From NCBI RefSeq assembly GCF_011683915.1, contig NZ_JAAQPH010000016.1, positions 62,001 through 126,000 of the forward strand: a DNA stretch of 64,000 nt, in the 5' to 3' direction. Position 1 is the stretch's first letter. Each line of letters starts with the position of its first letter. A program made the position numbers and the translations under genes. The notes under the pieces are model-generated. The model was not told the origin of the DNA. It worked only from the letters and a program-made list of their open reading frames with translations, and ran no database searches. The DNA is from Pelagibius litoralis (GTDB taxonomy: Bacteria > Pseudomonadota > Alphaproteobacteria > Kiloniellales > Kiloniellaceae). Below are positions 45,437 through 53,299 of the stretch, in pieces.

Positions 45437-46303
45437 ATGCCCCCTGCCTCGCCGACCCTCAAAGCCATCGCCTGGATGATGGGTGCCCTGCTGTCTTTTG
45501 CGTTCATGACGATCTCCGTGCGGGAACTGACGGGGGAGATGCATGCCTTCCAGATGCTGTTCATCCGCAGCGCCATCGGCGTCTGCATACTGCTGCCCTT
45601 TCTGCAGCGCCAGGGTTGGGGGCAGATCCGCGTGGCGCATCTTGGCGGCCATGCCACACGCAACGTTATCCACTTCACCGGCCAGGTACTCTGGATCTCC
45701 GGCATCGCGCTGCTGCCACTGGCCACCGTAACAGCCCTGGAATTCACGGCGCCGCTCTGGGGTGGCGCGCTGGCCGTTCTGTTTCTGGGCGAGAAGATGA
45801 ACCGCGGCCGCTGGATTGCCTTTGGCCTCGGCTTCGTCGGCGTCCTGGTGATCATCCGGCCGGGCTTCATCGAGGTCAGCGACGGCATTCTCATCATGCT
45901 GGCCTGCGCCTTCTTCTTCGGCGCCACCGGCGCGACCACGAAGTGGCTGACCCGCCGGGAGACGGCGCTGGCCATCGTCTTCTATATGGTGGCGATGCAG
46001 GCGGTCATGGGCGCCGTCGCCTCCAGCTTCGTCTGGACGCCGCCGGCCTGGCACCAGACACCCTGGCTTCTGCTGCTGGCGATCACGGGGCTGAGCGCCC
46101 ACTACTGCCTGACCCGCGCCCTGGCCGCTGCCGATGCCACCTTCATCATGCCGATGGAGTTCCTGCGGCTGCCATTGATCGCCCTGTTCGCGTATCTGCT
46201 CTATGCAGAGGCTTTCGAGTTCATGACGCTGCTTGGCGCCGCCATCATCTTCTCCGGCAACTTCGTTTCGATCCGCCACGAAACACGGTCCGTGGTGCGC
46301 TAG
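45437..46303 (+). CDS. EamA-family (DMT) transporter
   Basis: A 288-residue protein with ten predicted helices formed by two EamA repeats (MMGALLSFAFMTISVREL and MLACAFFFGATGATTKWLTRRET). The ATG at 45437 starts the hydrophobic region at once; the weak upstream sequence leaves the start moderately sure. Members export amino acids, purines or related metabolites. The 243 bp before it show no other gene. Confidence 0.88.
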   Translation: MPPASPTLKAIAWMMGALLSFAFMTISVRELTGEMHAFQMLFIRSAIGVCILLPFLQRQGWGQIRVAHLGGHATRNVIHFTGQVLWISGIALLPLATVTALEFTAPLWGGALAVLFLGEKMNRGRWIAFGLGFVGVLVIIRPGFIEVSDGILIMLACAFFFGATGATTKWLTRRETALAIVFYMVAMQAVMGAVASSFVWTPPAWHQTPWLLLLAITGLSAHYCLTRALAAADATFIMPMEFLRLPLIALFAYLLYAEAFEFMTLLGAAIIFSGNFVSIRHETRSVVR

Positions 46304-46394
46304 AACGCGTCCCGACGCAAACAAGCGGTTGCCACAGCGCTTTATCCTGGGGCTCAATCGGTCCTGTCCCGCCCGAGAATCCGGAGAGCGCCAC

Positions 46395-47186
46395 ATGTCC
46401 TATGAAACAATCGACTACGATGTCAGAGATTCCGTCGCCTGGATCACCTTCAACCGGCCGGACCGTTTCAATGCCATGAACCCGGTCATGCTGCGCGAAC
46501 TCTGCGACGTGGCCATCCGCTGTTCCAGCGACAAAGGGGTCCGCGCCGCGGTGCTGACCGGCGCCGGCGATCAGGCTTTCTGCGCCGGTGGCGACGTATC
46601 GGAGTTCGCCAGGCGTCTCGATGACATCGACCTGCTGGTGAAGGAGATGACCACCTACCTCCATGCCGCGATCTCACGCTTCGCCTGGATGCCTGCGCCG
46701 CTGATCGGCGCGGTCAATGGCGTCGCCGCCGGTGCGGGGCTCAGCGCCGTTGCCTTCTGCGATCTCGTGATCGCCTCAGAGGCGGCGACCTTCACCTCGG
46801 CCTACACCCAGATCGGCCTGACGCCCGACGGCAGTTCGACTTATTTCCTCAATCGTATCCTGGGTCCCCGCCGCACCATGGAGCTTTATCTCACCAACCG
46901 GGTGCTGAGCGCCCGGGAGGCACTGGATTGGGGCCTGGTGAACAAGGTGGTGGGCGCCGGGCAACTGACCGACGAAGCCGGAGCTCTGGCCACCAGCCTG
47001 GCCGCGGGGCCGACCCGCGCCTTCGGCGGCGTGAAAAAACTGCTACAGAGCACCGCGACCGAAAGCCTGGAAACCCAGATGGAGCGGGAAACCCGCTTCA
47101 TCGCCGAGATGGCCACCAGCGCCGACGGCCAGGAAGGCATTCGCGCTTTCACCGACAAGCGCAAACCGACTTTCACCGGCCGCTGA
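46395..47186 (+). CDS. Enoyl-CoA hydratase/isomerase, PaaG-like
   Basis: A 263-residue crotonase-fold enzyme starting at the ATG at 46395, preceded by CGGAGAG. The oxyanion holes are in FCAGGDVSEFARR and NGVAAGAGLSAVAFCDLVIA. The active-site segment is TQIGLTPDGSSTYFLNRILG, where Asp rather than Glu points to an isomerase of the PaaG type. It may shift double bonds in unsaturated or ring-derived acyl-CoAs. No phenylacetate genes are nearby. Confidence 0.88.
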   Translation: MSYETIDYDVRDSVAWITFNRPDRFNAMNPVMLRELCDVAIRCSSDKGVRAAVLTGAGDQAFCAGGDVSEFARRLDDIDLLVKEMTTYLHAAISRFAWMPAPLIGAVNGVAAGAGLSAVAFCDLVIASEAATFTSAYTQIGLTPDGSSTYFLNRILGPRRTMELYLTNRVLSAREALDWGLVNKVVGAGQLTDEAGALATSLAAGPTRAFGGVKKLLQSTATESLETQMERETRFIAEMATSADGQEGIRAFTDKRKPTFTGR

Positions 47187-47309
47187 TCCGCCAAGCCGCT
47201 GATCGGGCAAACCGGCGCAGACCTTCTCTTTCAAACTCTTTCAAACCGAAATCCCAGTTCTTCCCGCTGACCTTCCCCGAACCTTTCTGGGGTTGCGGGG
47301 AATCGAATC

Positions 47310-47347
47310 TTGACCATTATGCAAATGCGAGTCATTTTCATTCGCAT
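47310..47347 (+). promoter_or_regulatory. Promoter overlapped by a Fur-like box
   Basis: TTGACC (47310-47315) is a good -35; the -10 region 17 bp on is weak. Over the -10 lies the dyad ATGCGA-N11-TCGCAT (47325-47347) with a central GTCATTTTCAT, close to iron-regulator Fur boxes of the GCAAATGNGAATNATT type. It lies 29 bp before the unknown gene at 47377. Iron-dependent repression is predicted, not shown. Confidence 0.65.
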
Positions 47348-47376
47348 CTTTGGCTCTCCAGGAAAGCGCCCGTCCC

Positions 47377-48441
47377 ATGGCTTCCACCTCCGCCCAGCAC
47401 CGCAGCGCCGCCGAACAACCGCGCGCAGACCGACCACGCATCGTCGCCAACCTCACCTTTGCCGAAATCATCATCGTATGGGCCCTGCGGCACAGCCTCA
47501 CCGACGCGGGGGCACAGCGCACCAGGGACGCACGGATCGCACCGGAATTCTCCCGGGCACTCGGTCTGGCACGGCTGGAGGAAAGCCTCACCTCCCTGGC
47601 TGTCCTGGCTCAGGGTCTTGCCCGGGCCGGTCGCCTCCCCCAAAGCGAGGCAGCGGTCAACGACGACCGTGTGACGGCACGCGAAGAAGCGGTCCTGGCC
47701 ACGCTGTCCGCCCACCAGCACGGCGCCTCTGCGCTGGCAACCTGGCTAAGCGAGTGGCTGGTGGTGCAAACCGAACAGCAACGCTTCGCTACCGCCGCCC
47801 GGGTCCTGGCCGAAATCATGGCCGAGGCCGGACAGTTCCTGCCGCATCCACCGGCCGGTAAGCGACCGCCGACGACACCATCGGCGGCCCCTATCCAAAA
47901 TAACCTCATAGCGCCAGCCGACGATAGGCGCCGCCCGGTCACTGGACGACAAGGCCTGACGGCAGCCGAACAGCACCTTCTGACCGGTCTGCGGCTCTGG
48001 GTTCAGGCTTTCAAAGAGGACGACGAACCTCTGGAAGCCGTGCGGCGACATTTTGGGCAACAGGCTGATGTCGATCCGGGGCTCAGCCTCCATGCGATCC
48101 TGCGCAATACGACCCTGACCGCCCTGCGCCCGATCGACGTGCGCTGCCGCAACTGCCCCGGCCTGTCGCCGGACGAAGCAAGGCTGCTCGACTGTATCGC
48201 GTGGCTGCAGCGCGGGGCCGCAGAGCCGGCAACAGCGGCGCTTGCCGCCTGGCTACCTCCGTCAGCCCTGCGCCTGTCTCTTGGCGCGGCGCGCAGTCTG
48301 GCAACCGGACTGATGCTGGACAACAGGGTGTTGCCGCTGCGCGATTGGGATTACCCGGCCCTTGAGGCGGCGGCCCATCCTCCAGCATCCCAGTCGGATG
48401 GCACAAGGCACGCCTTGGCGGCCTCACCCACCTTGCATTGA
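47377..48441 (+). CDS. Protein of unknown function behind a Fur-like box
   Basis: A 354-residue soluble, helix-rich protein starting at the ATG at 47377, preceded by AGGAAAG. I recognise no family. The N-terminal half (about 25-150) reads FAEIIIVWALRHSLTDAG, then LGLARLEESLTSLAVLAQGL and a block with TEQQRFATAARVLAEIM. A Pro/Ala-rich linker (about 152-190) leads to a second helical half. There VRCRNCPGLSPDEARLLDCIAWLQRG carries three cysteines that could bind metal, followed by LSLGAARSLATGLMLDNRVLPLRDWDYP. It lies 49 bp upstream of a peroxiredoxin gene. Iron or oxidative-stress physiology is suggested by context only. Confidence 0.7.
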   Translation: MASTSAQHRSAAEQPRADRPRIVANLTFAEIIIVWALRHSLTDAGAQRTRDARIAPEFSRALGLARLEESLTSLAVLAQGLARAGRLPQSEAAVNDDRVTAREEAVLATLSAHQHGASALATWLSEWLVVQTEQQRFATAARVLAEIMAEAGQFLPHPPAGKRPPTTPSAAPIQNNLIAPADDRRRPVTGRQGLTAAEQHLLTGLRLWVQAFKEDDEPLEAVRRHFGQQADVDPGLSLHAILRNTTLTALRPIDVRCRNCPGLSPDEARLLDCIAWLQRGAAEPATAALAAWLPPSALRLSLGAARSLATGLMLDNRVLPLRDWDYPALEAAAHPPASQSDGTRHALAASPTLH

Positions 48442-48490
48442 TCTCGCCTACCAATACCAAACCAGAAACCCCTTAGAGAAAGGAGCGTCC

Positions 48491-49018
48491 ATGATGCGCA
48501 GCGTCGGCGATGTTGTCCCGGAAGTAACCTTCAAGCTTCGTGAAGGCGGAGAATGGCTGGAGAAGACCTCGGCTGACTATTTCAGGGGCCGCAGCGTTGT
48601 GGTTTTCGCGCTTCCCGGCGCCTTTACACCCACCTGCTCCTCCACCCACCTGCCCGGCTATATGGCGCTGTCGAAAAACCTGAAAGCCATGGGCGTCGAC
48701 GAGATCCTCTGCCTCTCGGTAAACGATGCCTTTGTCATGAATGCCTGGGCCAAGGACCAGGGTGTCGATGACGAGGTCGCCATGCTGCCGGACGGCAGCG
48801 GTCACTTCACCCGCGCCATGGGCATGCTGGTGGACAAGGATAATCTGGGTTTCGGCGAGCGGTCCTGGCGCTATTCGATGCTGGTGGTCGACGGCGTTAT
48901 CAGCAAGATCTTCGCCGAAGACCGTAACGAGCCCGGCGACCCCTTCGCCGTCAGCGATGCAGTCACCATGCTGGACTTCATCAGCGAAACCGCCGGGCAG
49001 CAGGCCGCCAGCGCTTAG
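48491..49018 (+). CDS. Peroxiredoxin, PRX5-like
   Basis: A thiol peroxidase of about 175 residues. The active-site motif PGAFTPTCSSTHLPGY contains the peroxidatic Cys. DEILCLSVNDAFVMNAWAKDQGV is typical of the PRX5/hybrid subgroup, which is often recycled by glutaredoxin or glutathione. AGGAG lies 5 bp before the first of two adjacent ATGs (48491 and 48494). It follows the Fur-box gene by 49 bp and may share its transcript. Confidence 0.92.
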   Translation: MMRSVGDVVPEVTFKLREGGEWLEKTSADYFRGRSVVVFALPGAFTPTCSSTHLPGYMALSKNLKAMGVDEILCLSVNDAFVMNAWAKDQGVDDEVAMLPDGSGHFTRAMGMLVDKDNLGFGERSWRYSMLVVDGVISKIFAEDRNEPGDPFAVSDAVTMLDFISETAGQQAASA

Positions 49019-49101
49019 CGGACACCCTGTGGTGGCCGCCAGCCGCCGCTTTGACGCAGCTCAATGCGGCGGCGGCCCAAGCCGCTAGGCTTGTGGCGGT
49101 C

Positions 49102-50730
49102 ATGATCGAAAACCGCCCGCCCTCAACGACCCCGCTGCCAACGACCGGGTCGCAACAAACCGCTTCCCGGCGGCCCGCCGCAGATCCCGGCGGCGACCAG
49201 AGCGAGGCCCTTGGTTTCCTGAACGATCCGGCGAGCTACGGCGCGGCGGTTACCGAGGTGCAGCGCATCGACACCCATGGCGCCATGGTCTTCCTGGCGG
49301 GCGACCGGGCCTACAAGATCAAGCGTGCCGTCCACTATCCCTACATGGATTTCTCGACACTTGAAAAACGGCACCGGGCCTGCGCGCGGGAGCTGGCTTT
49401 GAATGTCCGCACCGCGCCGACGCTCTATCGCAAGGTGATTGCCGTTACCCGCAACAAGGACGGCATTCTGTCTTTCGGCGGCGGCGGTACGCCGGTCGAG
49501 TGGGTCCTGGTCATGAAGCGTTTCAAGCAGGAACAACTGCTCAGCAACATCGCCGCCGCCGGCGGCCTGACCGACGAAATCGCCCGGGATCTGGCCGATA
49601 CCGTCGCGGCCTTCCATCACACCGCGCCGCCGCCGAGCGACGATACCCTCAAGGGGGCCGAGTCCATCGAATGGGTGGTGGTGGAGAACAATCAGGAGCT
49701 CGCCGAGCGCGAGGATCTTTTCCCGCCGGTCCAGGCCGCCCGACTGGCAGAACTTTCCCTGGACCAACTGGCGCGCCGGTGGGCGCTGCTCGACAGCCGC
49801 TCCGAAAGCGGCCTCCTGCGCTTCTGTCACGGCGATCTGCATCTGCGCAACGTGGTACTGCTCGATGGCCGCCCGACACTCTTCGATGCCATCGAGTTCA
49901 ATGACGCCATCGCCTGCATCGACGTGTTCTATGACCTCGCTTACCTGCTGATGGACCTGGAGCATCGCGGACTGCGACCCTTGGCCAACCTGGTCCTCAA
50001 TCGCTATCTGCAGAAGCACGACGACCTTGAAGCCTTGTCGCTGCTGCCGCTGTTTCTGTCCGCGCGCGCCACCGTGCGGGCCAAGGTTGCGGCCAGCCTG
50101 GAAAAAATCGAGGACGATGGGCAGGCCATAAACGAACGCCGCGACGAAGCGCTGAGCTATTTCAACGAAGCGCTGCGGTTTCTCAGCCCCCCACCGCCCC
50201 GGCTGGTTGCCGTCGGCGGCCTCTCCGGCAGCGGCAAGACCAGCCTGGCGCAGGCTCTGGCACCGGCCCTGGGTGCCGCCCCCGGGGCCGTCCATCTGCG
50301 CAGCGACGTTTTGCGCAAGACCCTGGCCGGGGTGGACGAAGCGGTGCGCCTGCCCCCCTCCGCCTACAGCCGGGAAGCCGGCCAGGCCGTCTACGACAGC
50401 ATGCTGGCAAAGGCGGGGCGGGTTCTCGCCGCCGGTCATTCGGTTGTCATCGACGGGGTCTTCGCCCGGCCGGAAGAACGCGCCGCCGCCGAGGCGCTTG
50501 CCCACAGCAGCGGCGCTGCCTTTGCCGGCTTCTGGCTGCAGGCGGACCCCGAAATCCTGACATCACGCGTTGAGCAGCGCCGCCACGATGCCTCCGACGC
50601 GACGGCCGCCGTGGTTCGCCAACAACTGATCTACGACCTGGGCGATGTCGACTGGACCCCGATCGATGCCGGCGCCTCGATCAAGGCTGTCGCAGATCAG
50701 GCACGCCGGCTGCTGAATCTGCCGGACTAA
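49102..50730 (+). CDS. Bifunctional APH-like kinase and P-loop kinase protein
   Basis: The protein has 542 residues from the ATG at 49102. The N-terminal domain (about 60-345) is an aminoglycoside-phosphotransferase-like kinase: AYKIKRAVHYPYMDFS holds the ATP lysine, FCHGDLHLRNVVL the Brenner motif and LFDAIEFND the metal Asp. The C-terminal domain (about 360-540) is a small P-loop kinase with GGLSGSGKTSLAQ and LRSDVLRKTLAG. This architecture is widespread but its substrate is unsettled. The start is uncertain: the ribosome site is weak and the frame is open upstream to 49051. Confidence 0.85.
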   Translation: MIENRPPSTTPLPTTGSQQTASRRPAADPGGDQSEALGFLNDPASYGAAVTEVQRIDTHGAMVFLAGDRAYKIKRAVHYPYMDFSTLEKRHRACARELALNVRTAPTLYRKVIAVTRNKDGILSFGGGGTPVEWVLVMKRFKQEQLLSNIAAAGGLTDEIARDLADTVAAFHHTAPPPSDDTLKGAESIEWVVVENNQELAEREDLFPPVQAARLAELSLDQLARRWALLDSRSESGLLRFCHGDLHLRNVVLLDGRPTLFDAIEFNDAIACIDVFYDLAYLLMDLEHRGLRPLANLVLNRYLQKHDDLEALSLLPLFLSARATVRAKVAASLEKIEDDGQAINERRDEALSYFNEALRFLSPPPPRLVAVGGLSGSGKTSLAQALAPALGAAPGAVHLRSDVLRKTLAGVDEAVRLPPSAYSREAGQAVYDSMLAKAGRVLAAGHSVVIDGVFARPEERAAAEALAHSSGAAFAGFWLQADPEILTSRVEQRRHDASDATAAVVRQQLIYDLGDVDWTPIDAGASIKAVADQARRLLNLPD

Positions 50731-50975
50731 CCTTCCCGCCTTTGCCGCTTGTTAATTTCTGCAGTGATAAATCTATGACCGCATTGCGGCAGGGTTGCTG
50801 TTTTGCTAATGGAACCGCCCGGTCGTCCTGACCTCATTTTTTTGAACCGAGCCTCATTTGAACACGACAGACAGAAGCCCCCCTCAAAGGGGGTGGAATA
50901 TACGGCGCGCCGTAGCGTTATTGAAACAGAACGACAGCGGCGCAAGGCCGTGACGCAGACGGAGGCTAGACCATC

Positions 50976-51164
50976 ATGACATCCACGACCGGCAATTTGC
51001 GGAACAGCGTCACCATTCAGCGGGACCTCGCCGACCTGGCGCTCGAGCTGATCGACAGGGTTGGTGTCGAAGGCGCCATCAACTACTGCCACAGCCTGGG
51101 CTGGGGCGGCGTTCTGGCCCAGATCGAAGCCATCCGCGCCCGGCGCCCGCAAGGCGAAGGGTGA
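50976..51164 (+). CDS. Small hypothetical protein, 62 residues
   Basis: The protein begins TSTTGNLRNSVTIQRDLADLALELIDRVGVEGAINYCHSLGW. The helical, acidic middle and the Gly/Trp-rich SLGWGGVLAQIEAIRARR suggest a folded small protein rather than a chance frame. GGAGG lies 13 bp before the ATG, somewhat far. The 245 bp upstream contain a C6-TCAAA-G5 hairpin (50878-50893). The function is unknown, and it may accompany the RTX protein gene 208 bp downstream. Confidence 0.55.
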   Translation: MTSTTGNLRNSVTIQRDLADLALELIDRVGVEGAINYCHSLGWGGVLAQIEAIRARRPQGEG

Positions 51165-51372
51165 CTGCCAAACAGGCTGAATCCGCGGCCGTTAACAGGC
51201 TCCTAAAGCAAGGCATTTATCGTTAAGAGCATATATCTGTGTGAGATTGCTGCCCAAAGCAGCGTTTACAACAAGTCATAAAGGCTTGTTAAGGCCTCTC
51301 TCCCAAACTCCCCATCGTTTCGCAGCCGCGCTCTCTTGAGGGCGCGGCCAACGGGTCTTTGAGGAGCAGGAG

Positions 51373-53073
51373 ATGGTAGAGACAAGCGGCCAGGACGGCC
51401 CCCGTTCGAACGACTCCGAGCAGGTCTTCGAGTCATCCAGCGGGCAGGACCCCGTCGTAATCAACTCACCGGCGCCCGGCCAGGAAATCTCGATCCCGGT
51501 CGGCGACACGGAACGCCTGCAGTTGCGGTTCGATCCGCTGACGGTGCAGGTCGCCCAGAGCGATGGCGACCTTCTTCTGCAGTTTCCGAACGGCGGCCAG
51601 CTCGCCCTGCGGGACTTCTCCAAAGAAGACAGTCCACCGGATCTCATCCTGCCGGACGGTTCACCGGTTGACGGCGAAGCGCTGCTGAAGCAGCTCGAAG
51701 AACTGATCTCCCTGCCGCCGCTCGAAACAGCGGCCGGCCCGGCGGCCCCGACGGGCAGCGGTGGCGGTTCTGTCTACCAGAGCAACCTCGGCGAGCTGAT
51801 CGCCGGACTGCAGTCCGGTGCGGGTGCCACGGAGACGGGCTTCGCCTCCAACGTCGGCACCCCGGGTGGCGGCACGGCTCCGTTGGCCGATGACGACGGC
51901 GAGGTCTTTCCGACGGTCGAGAGTGAGGACAGCCCTCCGGTGCTGTCCTTCGCGCAGACCTTCGTGCCGCCGGCCAACCCGGTCGGGCCGGGCGCGGACC
52001 AATCGCTTTTCACCAAGAAATCCGACTCTGTCGATCTCAACGCCATCGACGTCGGTGGTTATCAGGACGGCACCCAGTACGACGCCGGCAAAGGCAACGA
52101 CATCGTCATCCTGGCCGACGACTCGCGTCAGGCAATCGAAGCCGGCTTTGTCGAGGGCACAGAGTTCGACGCCGGTAGAGGCCACGACCTGGTGACCGGC
52201 GGCAGCCTTGCCGACCTGGTCGACGGCGGCCGGGGCAACGACACCCTGCTCGGCGGTATCGGCGACGACAGCCTGTTCGGTGCCCAGGGCAACGACAGCC
52301 TTGTCGGCGGTGTCGATGACGATCTGCTGCACGGCGGCGGCAACAATGACATCCTGCTGGGCGGGGTCGGCGACGACACGCTGATCGGCGGCAGCGGCCG
52401 CGACACCCTGGAAGGCGGTGACGGGAAGGATCTGCTGAACGGCGGCAGCAGCCACGACCTGCTGAAAGGCGATGCCGGCGCCGATACGCTCATGGGCGCC
52501 GGCGGACGCGACACCCTTGAGGGGGGCAGCGGCAACGATCTGCTGCTGGGCGGCAGCGGCAACGACAGCCTGCTGGGCGGTGCCGACAACGATCAACTCT
52601 TCGGCAGCCACGGCCGCGACACCTTGGATGGCGGCTTGGGCGACGATTTTCTGAACGGCGGCGGCAGCAACGATCTTCTGCTCGGCGGCCTCGGCGACGA
52701 TACGCTGCTTGGCGGCTCCGGACGCGACACCTTGGACGGCGGGCTTGGCGACGACGTCATGGCCGGCGGCAACGGCCGCGACGTCTTCTCCTTCTCGCTG
52801 GCCGAAAATCAGGGCGATGACGTTATTCTCGACTTCCGTACCGGTAACAACGGCGACCGCCTGGAACTGTCGGATCTGCTCAACGTCAACGGCGACGGCA
52901 CTATCGACATCGCCGATCTCGACGCCGGCGGGCACAACGTCAGCGGCACGGCGGACTCGGTGGTCATCACCTTCGAGCAAGGCGGCAGCCTGACCCTCGA
53001 AGGGCTGGACGGCAGCAGCGTGGATTCCTTCCAGGACCTGCTGGACATCAAGGTGAACATCGACATCTCCTGA
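51373..53073 (+). CDS. RTX calcium-binding protein, type I secretion substrate
   Basis: A 566-residue acidic protein. The N-terminal 110 residues (PVVINSPAPGQEISIPVGDT, then LQLRFDPLTVQVAQSDGDLLLQFPNGGQLAL) resemble the N-terminal module of alphaproteobacterial T1SS-143-type surface proteins. A Gly/Pro-rich, disordered stretch runs to about 190. Twenty-two uninterrupted GGxGxDxLx nonapeptides (276-473) form a calcium-loaded parallel beta roll. The C-terminal 90 residues (GDRLELSDLL to DSVVITFEQGGSLTLEGLDG) match a type I secretion signal domain. No T1SS transporter genes are in the window. It is probably an adhesin or matrix protein. GGAGCAGGAG precedes the ATG. Confidence 0.92.
   Translation: MVETSGQDGPRSNDSEQVFESSSGQDPVVINSPAPGQEISIPVGDTERLQLRFDPLTVQVAQSDGDLLLQFPNGGQLALRDFSKEDSPPDLILPDGSPVDGEALLKQLEELISLPPLETAAGPAAPTGSGGGSVYQSNLGELIAGLQSGAGATETGFASNVGTPGGGTAPLADDDGEVFPTVESEDSPPVLSFAQTFVPPANPVGPGADQSLFTKKSDSVDLNAIDVGGYQDGTQYDAGKGNDIVILADDSRQAIEAGFVEGTEFDAGRGHDLVTGGSLADLVDGGRGNDTLLGGIGDDSLFGAQGNDSLVGGVDDDLLHGGGNNDILLGGVGDDTLIGGSGRDTLEGGDGKDLLNGGSSHDLLKGDAGADTLMGAGGRDTLEGGSGNDLLLGGSGNDSLLGGADNDQLFGSHGRDTLDGGLGDDFLNGGGSNDLLLGGLGDDTLLGGSGRDTLDGGLGDDVMAGGNGRDVFSFSLAENQGDDVILDFRTGNNGDRLELSDLLNVNGDGTIDIADLDAGGHNVSGTADSVVITFEQGGSLTLEGLDGSSVDSFQDLLDIKVNIDIS
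52198..52791 (+). repeat. 22 tandem 27-bp units encoding RTX nonapeptides, with a 108-bp super-period
   Basis: Units run without break from GGSLADLVD to GGNGRDVFS. Units 8, 12, 16 and 20 all contain GRDTL, and units 5-8 and 17-20 align closely, so blocks of four units (36 residues, 108 bp) appear to have been duplicated. Confidence 0.9.
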
Positions 53074-53254
53074 CCGGAACGGTCAACCGGCCAGCGACTC
53101 TTTTGCGTCGGATCAGGCAAAAGGGGCTACCCCTTCTGTACGGCTTGTCCTTCGCGGGCGGTCTAGGCAGTCTGAGCCTGCGCCGAACATCGATGCTTCC
53201 AATCGACTCCTCTTCGGCGCGTTCGATTTGCCTGACACTCCCTGTTCGAAAACT

Positions 53255-53285
53255 CCCCCGGCGCCAAGCGCCGGGGGCTTTCTTT
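53255..53285. terminator. Strong bidirectional terminator
   Basis: Perfect 10-bp arms CCCCCGGCGC and GCGCCGGGGG surround a CAA loop. CTTTCTTT follows on the plus strand, and AGTTTTCG on the minus strand. It sits between the convergent RTX and racemase-family genes and can end both transcripts. Confidence 0.9.
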
Positions 53286-53299
53286 CGCACAGATACGGA

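Noticed and set aside
47274-47300. Imperfect hairpin CCCCGAACC...GGGGTTGCGGGG after the PaaG-like gene
   Set aside because: There is no T tract and the stem has mismatches, so I do not call it a terminator.
52198-52791. Tandem 27-bp units considered as a possible CRISPR or minisatellite
   Set aside because: The units are in frame, encode calcium-binding nonapeptides and have no spacers.
51661-52980. Long open frame on the minus strand opposite the RTX gene (about 439 codons)
   Set aside because: It mirrors the GC-rich tandem repeat on the other strand; its translation is low-complexity and has no protein family features.
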